From: an uncultured Collinsella sp.
Lineage (GTDB): Bacteria; Actinomycetota; Coriobacteriia; Coriobacteriales; Coriobacteriaceae
NCBI GenBank assembly: GCA_900547505.1
Contig: URGY01000106.1
Span: forward strand, 1-6,227
Direction: 5' to 3'
DNA length: 6,227 bases
Both the position numbers and the translations under genes were made by a program. Shown here in pieces: positions 1-5,573 of this stretch. Below the pieces are notes generated by a model. That model was not told where the DNA came from. It did not search any database and worked only from the letters and a program-made list of their open reading frames with translations. The number at the start of each line of letters is the position of its first letter. Within the stretch, counting starts at the first letter, position 1.

Positions 1-47
1 GAGATGCAGCGTAGTCTCGTGGGCTCGGAGATGTGTATAAGAGACAG
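1..47 (+). other. Sequencing adapter left in the assembly (P7 tail, i7 index, Nextera read-2 adapter)
   Basis: This stretch is synthetic, not genomic. Bases 14-47 match the 34-base Nextera read-2 transposase adapter, including GTCTCGTGGGCTCGG at 14-28 and the mosaic end AGATGTGTATAAGAGACAG at 29-47. Bases 1-5 (GAGAT) are the end of the P7 flow-cell oligo, and the eight bases between (6-13, GCAGCGTA) sit exactly where the i7 index belongs. From memory that octamer is the reverse complement of a Nextera XT v2 index (N721). The order P7-index-adapter is exact and in library orientation. Translated in frame with livM it gives the peptide SLVGSEMCIRDR, a familiar contaminant at the N-termini of predicted proteins. 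Confidence 0.97.
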
Positions 48-48
48 G

Positions 49-1038
49 TCCAACCACATGATCCCGCGCATGATCGCCGGTCAGCTGGTTCCCATCACGG
101 CCTATATCGTCATGGCCATCTCCCTTAACCTCGTCGTCGGCATCGCGGGCGACTTGTCGCTGGGCCACGCGGGCTTTATGAGCGTGGGTGCCTATACGGG
201 CATCGTCACTGCCGTCGCGCTGGAGAGCACCGTTCCGTCCGATCCGATGCGTCTGATCATCAGCATTGTGGTCGGCGCTATCGCCGCTGCCATCTTGGGC
301 TTCTTGATCGGTATTCCGGTCCTGCGCCTGAGCGGCGACTATCTGGCCATCGTGACCCTGGCTTTTGGCGAGATTATCAAAGAGGTCGTCACCTGCCTCA
401 TTGTGGGCGTCGATTCCCGCGGCCTGCATGTGATCTTTAACATCACGGGTAACTCCACGATCGACGACCTGCACCTGCTCGAGGACGGCACCGCCATCAT
501 CAAGGGCGCGCAGGGCGCATCGGGCGTGTCGACCTATTCGACCTTCCTTGCCGGCGCCATCCTGGTTATGGTCGCGCTCGTGATTGTACTCAACCTGGTT
601 CGCAGCCGTACCGGTCGTGCCATTATTGCCGTGCGCGACAACAAGATCGCTGCCGAGTCTGTGGGCATCTCCGTCACCCAGTACCGCATGATCGCCTTCG
701 TGGTTTCCGCCGCTCTCGCCGGCGCTGCCGGAGCCCTCTTCGGCGGTAACTTCTCGCAACTTTCCGCTACCAAGTTCGACTTCAACACGTCGATTCTGAT
801 TCTGGTGTTCGTGGTCTTGGGCGGTCTGGGCAATATGCGCGGCTCCGTCATCGCAGCGGCATTGCTCACGGTGCTTCCCGAGCTGCTCCGTCAGTTCTCG
901 GACTACCGCATGCTCATCTACGCCATCGTGTTGATCCTGGTCATGGTCTTTACTAACAACCCGCAGCTCAAGGCGTTCTTCGCACGCATTAAGGACCGCT
1001 TTGCTTCCAAGAAGGAGGTGGCAGCCGATGCCCAGTAA
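49..1038 (+). CDS. livM: Branched-chain amino acid ABC transporter permease LivM (5' partial)
   Basis: This is the inner-membrane permease of the high-affinity leucine/isoleucine/valine importer, which pairs with LivH and is powered by LivG and LivF. The 329 genomic residues are very hydrophobic. Numbering from the first genomic codon at 49, they contain the family motif LNLVVGIAGDLSLGHAGF (26-43), the cytoplasmic coupling region VRDNKIAAESVGIS (about 195-208), which docks the ATPases, and LVFVVLGGLGNMRGS (about 252-266) near the C-terminus. A polar stretch after about residue 119 is probably an extracytoplasmic loop. The natural N-terminus, probably a few tens of residues with the first membrane helix, is missing: the open frame runs left into adapter sequence, and an apparent ATG at base 4 is synthetic. 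ATG at 58 is not a credible natural start because homology already runs through it. The 3' end overlaps livG by 11 bp. Confidence 0.93.
   Translation, partial: SNHMIPRMIAGQLVPITAYIVMAISLNLVVGIAGDLSLGHAGFMSVGAYTGIVTAVALESTVPSDPMRLIISIVVGAIAAAILGFLIGIPVLRLSGDYLAIVTLAFGEIIKEVVTCLIVGVDSRGLHVIFNITGNSTIDDLHLLEDGTAIIKGAQGASGVSTYSTFLAGAILVMVALVIVLNLVRSRTGRAIIAVRDNKIAAESVGISVTQYRMIAFVVSAALAGAAGALFGGNFSQLSATKFDFNTSILILVFVVLGGLGNMRGSVIAAALLTVLPELLRQFSDYRMLIYAIVLILVMVFTNNPQLKAFFARIKDRFASKKEVAADAQ
1012..1020 (+). promoter_or_regulatory. Ribosome-binding site deciding the livG start
   Basis: AAGGAGGTG lies inside the end of livM, seven bases before ATG 1028. It is a near-ideal Shine-Dalgarno sequence and selects this ATG over the in-frame TTG at 1001, which lies upstream of it. 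Confidence 0.85.
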
Positions 1039-1888
1039 GTTTGAGTTCAACAAGGGCAAGATGGTTCCGTATCCTTCTGGCGCCATCGTTCCCGACCGCG
1101 ATCTGGGCCAGCGCCCGGCGCTCGAGTGCATCCACTTGGGCATTGAATTTGGCGGCCTTAAGGCAGTCGACGACTTTAGCCTGACCATCGGTAAGACCGA
1201 GATCGCCGGTCTGATCGGCCCCAACGGCGCTGGCAAGACCACGGTCTTCAACCTGCTCACCAAGGTGTACCAGCCCACGCACGGCACCATCCTGCTCGAC
1301 GGCGAGGACACCTCGGGCAAGTCGGTCTATCAGGTCAACCGCATGGGCATTGCTCGTACCTTCCAGAACATTCGCCTGTTCAACACCATGACGGTGGAGG
1401 ACAACGTCAAGGTCGGTCTGCACAATCAGGAGCGCTACTCCGGTTTTGAGGGCGTGCTGCGCCTGCCGACGTACTGGAAGCACGAGAAGGCTGCTCACGA
1501 GCGTGCCATGGAGCTGCTCTCCATCTTTGATATGGAGCATCTGGCAAACGAGCAGGCCGGATCGCTGCCTTATGGCGCTCAGCGTCGTCTGGAAATCGTC
1601 CGCGCGCTTGCCACCAACCCCAAGTTGCTGCTGCTCGACGAGCCTGCCGCCGGCATGAACCCGTCCGAGACCGCGGAGCTCATGGAGAACATCGTCAAGA
1701 TTCGCGACACCTTTGGCATTGCCATCATGCTCATTGAGCACGACATGTCGCTCGTCATGAACATCTGCGAGGGCATCTGCGTGCTCAACTTTGGTAAGGT
1801 CATCGCCAAGGGCACGGCCGAGGAGATCCAGAACAACGACGCTGTTATCGAGGCGTATCTGGGCAAGCAGGATAAGGGGGAGAACTAA
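1028..1888 (+). CDS. livG: Branched-chain amino acid ABC transporter ATP-binding protein LivG
   Basis: This is one of two cytoplasmic ATPases that drive branched-chain amino acid import through LivH/LivM. The 286-residue protein has a complete nucleotide-binding domain: Walker A GPNGAGKT (64-71), Q-loop ARTFQNIRLF (Q113), the LivG-type signature SLPYGAQRRLEIVRAL (179-194), Walker B LLLLDEP (200-206) and the H-loop LIEHD (H238). It ends with the family-typical GTAEEIQNN...AYLG tail. LivG, rather than a generic ABC ATPase, is indicated by the PYGAQRR signature, AAGMNP after Walker B, and its position between livM and livF. The ATG at 1028 is chosen because of the strong ribosome-binding site; it overlaps livM by 11 bp, so translation is probably coupled. 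Compared with the E. coli protein as I remember it, about 26 extra residues precede the conserved ALECIHLGIEFGGL start of the domain. Confidence 0.95.
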   Translation: MPSKFEFNKGKMVPYPSGAIVPDRDLGQRPALECIHLGIEFGGLKAVDDFSLTIGKTEIAGLIGPNGAGKTTVFNLLTKVYQPTHGTILLDGEDTSGKSVYQVNRMGIARTFQNIRLFNTMTVEDNVKVGLHNQERYSGFEGVLRLPTYWKHEKAAHERAMELLSIFDMEHLANEQAGSLPYGAQRRLEIVRALATNPKLLLLDEPAAGMNPSETAELMENIVKIRDTFGIAIMLIEHDMSLVMNICEGICVLNFGKVIAKGTAEEIQNNDAVIEAYLGKQDKGEN

Positions 1889-2602
1889 ATGGCAGAGCCG
1901 ATGCTTTCCGTCTACAATATCAACGTCTGGTACGGCGCCATCCACGCCATCAAGGACATCTCCTTTAACGTCAACGAGGGCGAGATCGTGGCCCTGATTG
2001 GTGCCAACGGTGCTGGCAAGTCCACGACGCTTAAGACCGTCTCGGGCCTGCTGCGCTCCAAGACCGGCTCCATCAAGTTTATGGGCGAGGACATTACCCA
2101 TACGCCCGCTGATAAGCTGGTTGGTAAGGGCCTGGCTCAGGTTCCCGAGGGTCGTCGCGCCTTTTTGCAGATGACGGTTGAGGAGAACCTGGAGATGGGC
2201 GCCTATACGCAGCCCAAGTCCACGGTGGCTCCGGGCTTGGAGCGCGTCTACGAGCAGTTCCCGCGCCTGAAGGAACGTCGTCGCCAGGTCGCCGGTACCC
2301 TTTCGGGCGGCGAGCAGCAGATGCTCGTTATGGGGCGCGCCCTTATGAGTAACCCCAAACTGCTTATGCTCGACGAACCTTCCATGGGTCTGGCGCCGAT
2401 TCTGATCGAACAGATCTTCCAGATTGTCGAGGACCTGCACAAGGCTGGCACCACGGTGCTTCTGGTCGAGCAAAACGCGCAGATGGCGCTTTCCATCGCC
2501 ACACGCGGTTACGTGCTCGAGACCGGCAAGATCACCATGACCGGCACCGGCCAAGAGCTCCTGCACGACGACAACGTCCGCAAAGCCTACCTCGGAGGCT
2601 AA
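1889..2602 (+). CDS. livF: Branched-chain amino acid ABC transporter ATP-binding protein LivF
   Basis: This is the second ATPase of the importer, forming the motor with LivG. It has 237 residues, the normal family length. It shows Walker A GANGAGKS (38-45), Q-loop LAQVPEGRR (Q84), signature LSGGEQQ (138-144), Walker B LLMLDEP (158-164), the LivF-typical SMGLAP after it, and LLVEQN where most ABC ATPases have an H-loop histidine. Glutamine at that place (Q195) is normal for LivF proteins. The ATG follows the livG stop codon with no gap (TAAATG), and AAGGGGG at 1874-1880 provides the ribosome-binding site eight bases upstream. It is the last gene of the operon, since a strong terminator follows 10 bp after the stop. 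Confidence 0.95.
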   Translation: MAEPMLSVYNINVWYGAIHAIKDISFNVNEGEIVALIGANGAGKSTTLKTVSGLLRSKTGSIKFMGEDITHTPADKLVGKGLAQVPEGRRAFLQMTVEENLEMGAYTQPKSTVAPGLERVYEQFPRLKERRRQVAGTLSGGEQQMLVMGRALMSNPKLLMLDEPSMGLAPILIEQIFQIVEDLHKAGTTVLLVEQNAQMALSIATRGYVLETGKITMTGTGQELLHDDNVRKAYLGG

Positions 2603-2612
2603 CCCACCTAAC

Positions 2613-2650
2613 AAAAGGGGCGCTGACTATCTCAGTCAGCGCCCCTTTTT
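2613..2650 (+). terminator. Intrinsic terminator of the liv operon
   Basis: A perfect 12-bp GC-rich stem, GGGGCGCTGACT (2617-2628) against AGTCAGCGCCCC (2634-2645), encloses the 5-base loop ATCTC and is followed by five T. Four A before the stem pair with the T run, so it may also work in the other direction. It lies 10 bp after the livF stop, closing the transport operon and insulating cutC. Confidence 0.95.
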
Positions 2651-2719
2651 AAGTTGCGGTGAAATAGGGACTGAATACGGGCTCCAGAGGCCAAAAGAGT
2701 CCCTATTCCACCGCAACTT
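2651..2719. repeat. 69-bp near-perfect palindrome, probable dispersed repeat element
   Basis: Two 22-base arms, 2651-2672 (beginning AAGTTGCGGTG) and 2698-2719 (ending CACCGCAACTT), are reverse complements except at one pair, A2662 against C2708. They enclose a 25-base centre holding a short GGC/GCC pairing (2680-2682 with 2690-2692). It abuts the T run of the liv terminator and has no T run of its own, so it is not a second ordinary terminator. The single mismatch is A-C in a plus-strand transcript but a tolerated G-U in a minus-strand transcript. I recall similar AGTTGCGGTGGAATAGGGACT-like palindromes between genes in Collinsella genomes, but cannot verify this here. No other copy is present in this window. 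Confidence 0.75.
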
Positions 2720-2777
2720 CATGGGGATGTGTGACAATGCCCGTCGGAAAACATCTGCTGTCTTTGGGGGTCTATCT

Positions 2778-3455
2778 ATGCTGTATGAGTTTTGTGCCGA
2801 GAACTTTGAGCGGGTGCCGGCGGCTATCGATGCCGGTACAAAGCGCATCGAGCTGTGCGACAACCTTGCCGTTGGTGGCACCACGCCTTCTGCCGGCGTT
2901 ATCAGCGCTACAGTCAGCTATGCTCACGAGCATGACGCGCGAGTGATGTGCATGATTCGCCCGCGTGGCGGTGACTTTCATTACAACCAAGACGAGCTGC
3001 GCATGATGGAGATGGACCTGGGCCTTGCCGTAAGCGCCGGCGTTGACGGCTTGGTCTTTGGCTGCTGCAAGCCCTGCGCTGGCGGATGGGCGCTCGACGA
3101 GCTTACGTTGGGCGCCCTCGTGATGGCCGCGGGCTGCGCGACCGAGGAATGCAAGCGTGAGCCCATCGACATCACCTTCCACATGGCGTTTGACCAGCTC
3201 TCGCCCGAGGCTCAACTCGATGCCGTCGACACACTCGCCGATTGCGGCGTTACGCGCATCCTGACGCACGGCGGTGCCGCCGGCACGCCGATCGAGGACA
3301 ACCTGGAGCATCTGTCGCGTCTTATCGAGTGTGCGGGAGACCGCCTGACCATCCTTCCCGGCGGCGGCATTTCCACGGCCAACCGCGATACCGTGGCGGC
3401 AGCACTGGGCGTCTCCGAGCTCCATGGCACCAAGATCGTGACGCTGGAGGTATAA
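2778..3455 (+). CDS. cutC: CutC family protein (TIM barrel, historically 'copper homeostasis')
   Basis: This cytoplasmic protein of the CutC family has 225 residues. Recognisable blocks in order are RIELCDNLAVGGTTPS (23-38), IRPRGGDFHY (60-69), GLVFG (91-95), ITFHMAFD (132-139), RILTHGG (160-166), LPGGGI (193-198) and ELHGTK (214-219), spaced as in a single TIM barrel. The E. coli gene was named from copper-sensitivity work, but the biochemical activity of the family remains unsettled. The ATG at 2778 is chosen because family homology begins at once (MLYEFCAENFERV) and GGGGG at 2766-2770 lies seven bases upstream. An in-frame ATG at 2721 would add 19 unlike residues and start right at the edge of the palindrome. 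The C-terminus is shorter than in E. coli, ending soon after the last barrel block. The protein is cysteine-rich, with C96-C97-x-x-C100 plus C120 and C125. No clear promoter was seen between 2720 and 2777. Confidence 0.9.
   Translation: MLYEFCAENFERVPAAIDAGTKRIELCDNLAVGGTTPSAGVISATVSYAHEHDARVMCMIRPRGGDFHYNQDELRMMEMDLGLAVSAGVDGLVFGCCKPCAGGWALDELTLGALVMAAGCATEECKREPIDITFHMAFDQLSPEAQLDAVDTLADCGVTRILTHGGAAGTPIEDNLEHLSRLIECAGDRLTILPGGGISTANRDTVAAALGVSELHGTKIVTLEV
3446..3450 (+). promoter_or_regulatory. Ribosome-binding site supporting a GTG start
   Basis: GGAGG inside the last codons of cutC sits eight bases before GTG 3459. It supports that rare start codon and indicates coupled translation of the two genes. 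Confidence 0.75.
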
Positions 3456-3458
3456 CCC

Positions 3459-4256
3459 GTGGCGCTGGTATTTGACGTTCAGCAGGCGAACGGTAAGCCC
3501 GACGACAACCGTCGTCCCGGCACCGCGTGCCCCTTTTGCGATGCAGAAGGGCTCGCCGACATCATTCGCCGTGATGGCGATTGCATTTGGCTCGAGAATA
3601 AGTTCAAGACCCTGCGCGCCACCCGTCAAACCGTGCTGATCGAGTCGGCCGATCACGATGCCGACCTGGTGACCTATGAGCCGGATGAACTCCACCATGT
3701 GATGCGGTTTGCCCTGGGTTGCTGGCAGCAGATGATCGATTCACAGCAGTATCGAAGCGTGCTCATGTACAAGAACAAGGGTCCGCTCTCGGGCGGTAGT
3801 CTCGTTCATCCGCACATGCAGATTGTGGGTTTGGAGCGGGAAGACGGCTACACTTCGCTGGCTTCCGCCAATTTCGAAGGCATCAATGTCTGGCAACAGG
3901 GGAGGATCTCGGTCAACATCTCAACCGAACCCATCATGGGGTTCTTTGAGATCAACGTTTCAGCCCCGCAGGGAATCGCTGCCAGCGATGACACGAGAGA
4001 CCAAGCCGAGGCGGATCTCTTCGCCGATGCGATCCAGGTAGCTCTGCGCTATATCCTGAACGAGCACCACGGTGGTCGCGCAGAGTCGTACAACCTGTTC
4101 TTCTATCACCTGAGCGGTCGGACCATTGCCAAGGCGCTGCCGCGTTGGGTGGTTTCGCCCTACTTTGTCGGCTATCGTTTGGCCCAGGTCAATGCCGAGA
4201 CAACGCTCGATGTCGATGCTGAGCGCCTGCGTGCGCATCTGGAAACGCTCGTATAG
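3459..4256 (+). CDS. DUF4931 family protein, GalT/HIT-like superfamily
   Basis: This 265-residue cytoplasmic protein resembles galactose-1-phosphate uridylyltransferases and the wider HIT superfamily, and most closely the DUF4931 group as I remember it. Key features are an N-terminal CPFC (24-27), matching the zinc-binding CxxC of GalT; WLENKF (44-49); YKNKGPLSGGSLVHPHMQ (104-121), whose H117-P-H119-x-Q121 matches the HPH-x-Q active site where GalT forms a nucleotidyl-histidine intermediate; IMGFFEIN (159-166); and AESYNLFFY (208-216). It is shorter than true GalT (about 350 residues) and no galactose genes are nearby, so nucleotidyl transfer or hydrolysis on an unknown substrate is inferred. 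The start is GTG, three bases after the cutC stop, so the two genes very likely form an operon. It ends with TAG, followed immediately in frame by TAA. Confidence 0.85.
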   Translation: MALVFDVQQANGKPDDNRRPGTACPFCDAEGLADIIRRDGDCIWLENKFKTLRATRQTVLIESADHDADLVTYEPDELHHVMRFALGCWQQMIDSQQYRSVLMYKNKGPLSGGSLVHPHMQIVGLEREDGYTSLASANFEGINVWQQGRISVNISTEPIMGFFEINVSAPQGIAASDDTRDQAEADLFADAIQVALRYILNEHHGGRAESYNLFFYHLSGRTIAKALPRWVVSPYFVGYRLAQVNAETTLDVDAERLRAHLETLV

Positions 4257-4258
4257 TA

Positions 4259-4288
4259 AGACTAACACCCGCGTAATGCGGACAGTCT
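4259..4288. terminator. Possible weak bidirectional terminator between convergent genes
   Basis: An imperfect hairpin pairs AGACT (4259-4263) with AGTCT (4284-4288) and CCGC (4269-4272) with GCGG (4278-4281) around the loop GTAAT. It fills the 30-bp gap between the two convergent stop codons and overlaps the stop of the minus-strand gene. Neither side has a proper T run, so termination is only suggested by its place and shape. Confidence 0.35.
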
Positions 4289-5285
4289 AGCGTCCCATGG
4301 CGTCGCGGCCGGCCTCGACCCGCTTGCGCTGGGCGGCGCGCTCCTCGCCGGTCAGACGCTCAAAGAGATGCCCGATAAGCGAGGCGAGCACCTGCTGAAA
4401 CAACGTTCCACACATGACGGGAAACACGACTTCGCCCGGAAAGTATTGCGTGGCGATGACGGCGCCCGAAGAGATGTTACGCATGCCGCAGGTAAAGCAC
4501 ATGGTAGCCGTCTCGCTATATGGCAGATGCAGCGCACGGGCGATCAGAAAACCGACGACAAAGCCGCTGATGGCGAAGGTCAAAATAAAGAGGGCGACTT
4601 CCAGGCGCACCGCGTTCATGTGCAGCACGTACTCGCTCATGGCGGTGGAGTTGGAGGCGATAACGCCCATCATCATGAATTTGCAGGCGGGCGAGAGCGC
4701 GGGGGAGAGCTTCTCGTGTCCCCATCCACGCGTGAGCTCGTTGATCATGATGCCGAGCACGGCGGGGATGGCGATCATAAAGGCCATGTCTTGCATCATG
4801 CTCGGCACATCGATCGAGACGGTGGCACCCAGCAAGAGCTTAAGCGTGAGCGGAATCGTCACAGGGGAGATAACCGAGGACGTCAGGATGATGGTGAGCG
4901 CGAGCGGGCCGTTGCCGCCGAACATGCTGATCCACATAAAAGCGGTGACGGCCACGGGCACGCTGTACTCGAGCACGATGCCGCAGACAAGGTTGGGGTT
5001 GGAGCCAAAGAAGAGTGACCCTATGGCATACGCCGCGATGGGAATAAGCACTGCCGAGACCAGCAGCGCCAGAATCAGGTGCAGCGGACGGTGGAACACC
5101 TCGGCTACCTGGTGAAAGGTGTTGCTGAGCGCGCCCTGAAACGTCATAAAGGCGAAGAGGGCGGGAACAATGGGCTTGAGCACGCCGATCTGCTGGGGAA
5201 AGAGCACGCCGAGCGCCACGCAAATCGGAACGATGATCTGCATATGCCCCGCGAGGAACTTTCCCAGTCCAGCCCATTGCTTCAT
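4287..5285 (-). CDS. Bile acid:sodium symporter (BASS/SBF) family transporter
   Basis: This inner-membrane secondary transporter has 332 residues, normal for the family, with about nine or ten hydrophobic segments (roughly 15-30, 36-52, 68-92, 99-121, 127-152, 165-183, 202-214, 227-250 and 284-306). Family marks are FMTFQGAL (46-53), EYSVPVAVTAFMW (106-118) in the core helices, and CGMRNISSGAVIATQYFP (266-283), the GMxN-type motif near the crossing helices where sodium is bound in characterised members. Substrates of bacterial members are diverse (bile acids, pantothenate, other organic anions), so bile acid transport is not shown. The C-terminus is basic and cytoplasmic (ERLTGEERAAQRKR). The ATG at 5285 is preceded on its strand by AAAGGGAG (5297-5304), 11 bases away, slightly long for a ribosome-binding site. 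It is transcribed alone, toward the DUF4931 gene. Confidence 0.88.
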   Translation of the reverse strand: MKQWAGLGKFLAGHMQIIVPICVALGVLFPQQIGVLKPIVPALFAFMTFQGALSNTFHQVAEVFHRPLHLILALLVSAVLIPIAAYAIGSLFFGSNPNLVCGIVLEYSVPVAVTAFMWISMFGGNGPLALTIILTSSVISPVTIPLTLKLLLGATVSIDVPSMMQDMAFMIAIPAVLGIMINELTRGWGHEKLSPALSPACKFMMMGVIASNSTAMSEYVLHMNAVRLEVALFILTFAISGFVVGFLIARALHLPYSETATMCFTCGMRNISSGAVIATQYFPGEVVFPVMCGTLFQQVLASLIGHLFERLTGEERAAQRKRVEAGRDAMGR

Positions 5286-5365
5286 ATGTCCCGTGACTCC
5301 CTTTATCCGCGAACTCGTTTGTATGGATATGCTAGACGCTCGTATGCGTCCGTGCGGCTGAAACG

Positions 5366-5441
5366 CTCGATTATTTCGAGGCTATTAACGGCATCGTTTA
5401 CCGAAACCGCGGCATGCTGCGGCGATTTGCGTCCGCGCCGC
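5366..5441. promoter_or_regulatory. Cluster of short dyads in the divergent intergenic region
   Basis: The 222-bp gap between the divergent transporter and recJ units (5286-5507) holds several inverted repeats. These are CTCGA/TCGAG around TTATT (5366-5380); a 16-bp palindrome CCGCGGCATGCTGCGG (5407-5422) with seven of eight pairs matching; and GCGGCG (5419-5424) with CGCCGC (5436-5441). A further pair GACGC/GCGTC (5335-5350) lies closer to the transporter gene. They could be operators or only GC-rich coincidences. The 16-bp palindrome is the best because its centre is about 30 bp before the TATAAT box. No convincing promoter for the minus-strand gene was found. Confidence 0.3.
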
Positions 5442-5445
5442 ACGG

Positions 5446-5451
5446 TATAAT
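5446..5451 (+). promoter_or_regulatory. Probable -10 box for the recJ transcript
   Basis: A perfect TATAAT stands out in GC-rich surroundings, 57 bp before the small leader frame and 109 bp before recJ. It is followed by AAAT. The matching -35 is weak (GATTTG at 5424-5429 gives a 16-bp spacer), so the promoter is suggested mainly by the -10. Confidence 0.55.
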
Positions 5452-5507
5452 AAATCCGTTCAACAGATCTGCCTGCCGAAGCGGGCATACACAGAGGACT
5501 CATCGCT

Positions 5508-5573
5508 ATGAACCGTGAGAGGTATCGCGGCGACCTGCCCCTATCGGGGGTGGGTGCCTATGTCATCGCTTAA
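5508..5573 (+). CDS. Possible 21-residue leader peptide upstream of recJ
   Basis: This is a short open frame of 21 codons plus TAA that begins MNRERYRGDLP. ATG 5508 is preceded by AGAGGA (5493-5498) at a nine-base spacing, a better ribosome-binding site than the one before recJ. The peptide has no recognisable motif, and only its first residues are charged. It overlaps the recJ start (ATG 5560) by 14 bases in another frame, and the hairpin at 5533-5555 lies within it. Its translation could open that hairpin and deliver ribosomes to recJ. It could also be a chance frame; only the good ribosome-binding site and the position support it. Confidence 0.4.
   Translation: MNRERYRGDLPLSGVGAYVIA
5533..5555 (+). 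promoter_or_regulatory. Hairpin covering the recJ ribosome-binding region
   Basis: ACCTGCCCC (5533-5541) pairs with GGGGTGGGT (5547-5555) as a nine-pair stem, including two G-U pairs, around a five-base loop. The G-rich right arm is the only plausible ribosome-binding sequence for ATG 5560, so the stem would hide it unless opened, for example by a ribosome on the small upstream frame. Confidence 0.45.

Noticed and set aside
4..48. N-terminal start of LivM at ATG 4
   Set aside because: The codons are adapter sequence, not genomic.
2506..2602. LivF lacking the H-loop histidine as a defective ATPase
   Set aside because: Glutamine in the LVEQN position is usual for LivF proteins, and all other motifs are intact.
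989..2614. 541-codon open frame on the minus strand
   Set aside because: It is an antisense shadow of livG and livF, which show complete ABC ATPase motifs. Its translation has no recognisable domain and it ends inside the liv terminator region.
2726..2755. GATGT/ACATC inverted repeat before cutC
   Set aside because: The arms are only five bases long with a 20-base spacer, which is within chance expectation.
2721..2777. Longer CutC starting at ATG 2721
   Set aside because: The extra 19 residues do not resemble the family, start at the palindrome edge, and have no good ribosome-binding site. The conserved N-terminus starts at 2778.
2772..3698. 308-codon open frame on the minus strand
   Set aside because: It lies antisense across cutC and the start of the DUF4931 gene, both with clear family motifs. 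High GC makes such long antisense frames common.
4368..5115. Two plus-strand open frames of over 200 codons
   Set aside because: Both are antisense to the BASS transporter. One is an implausible low-complexity run of charged residues (D, G, H, R), as expected from reading hydrophobic codons backwards.
5303..5503. 66-codon minus-strand open frame in the divergent intergenic region
   Set aside because: It has no recognisable domain and no convincing ribosome-binding site, and it covers the likely recJ promoter and dyads.
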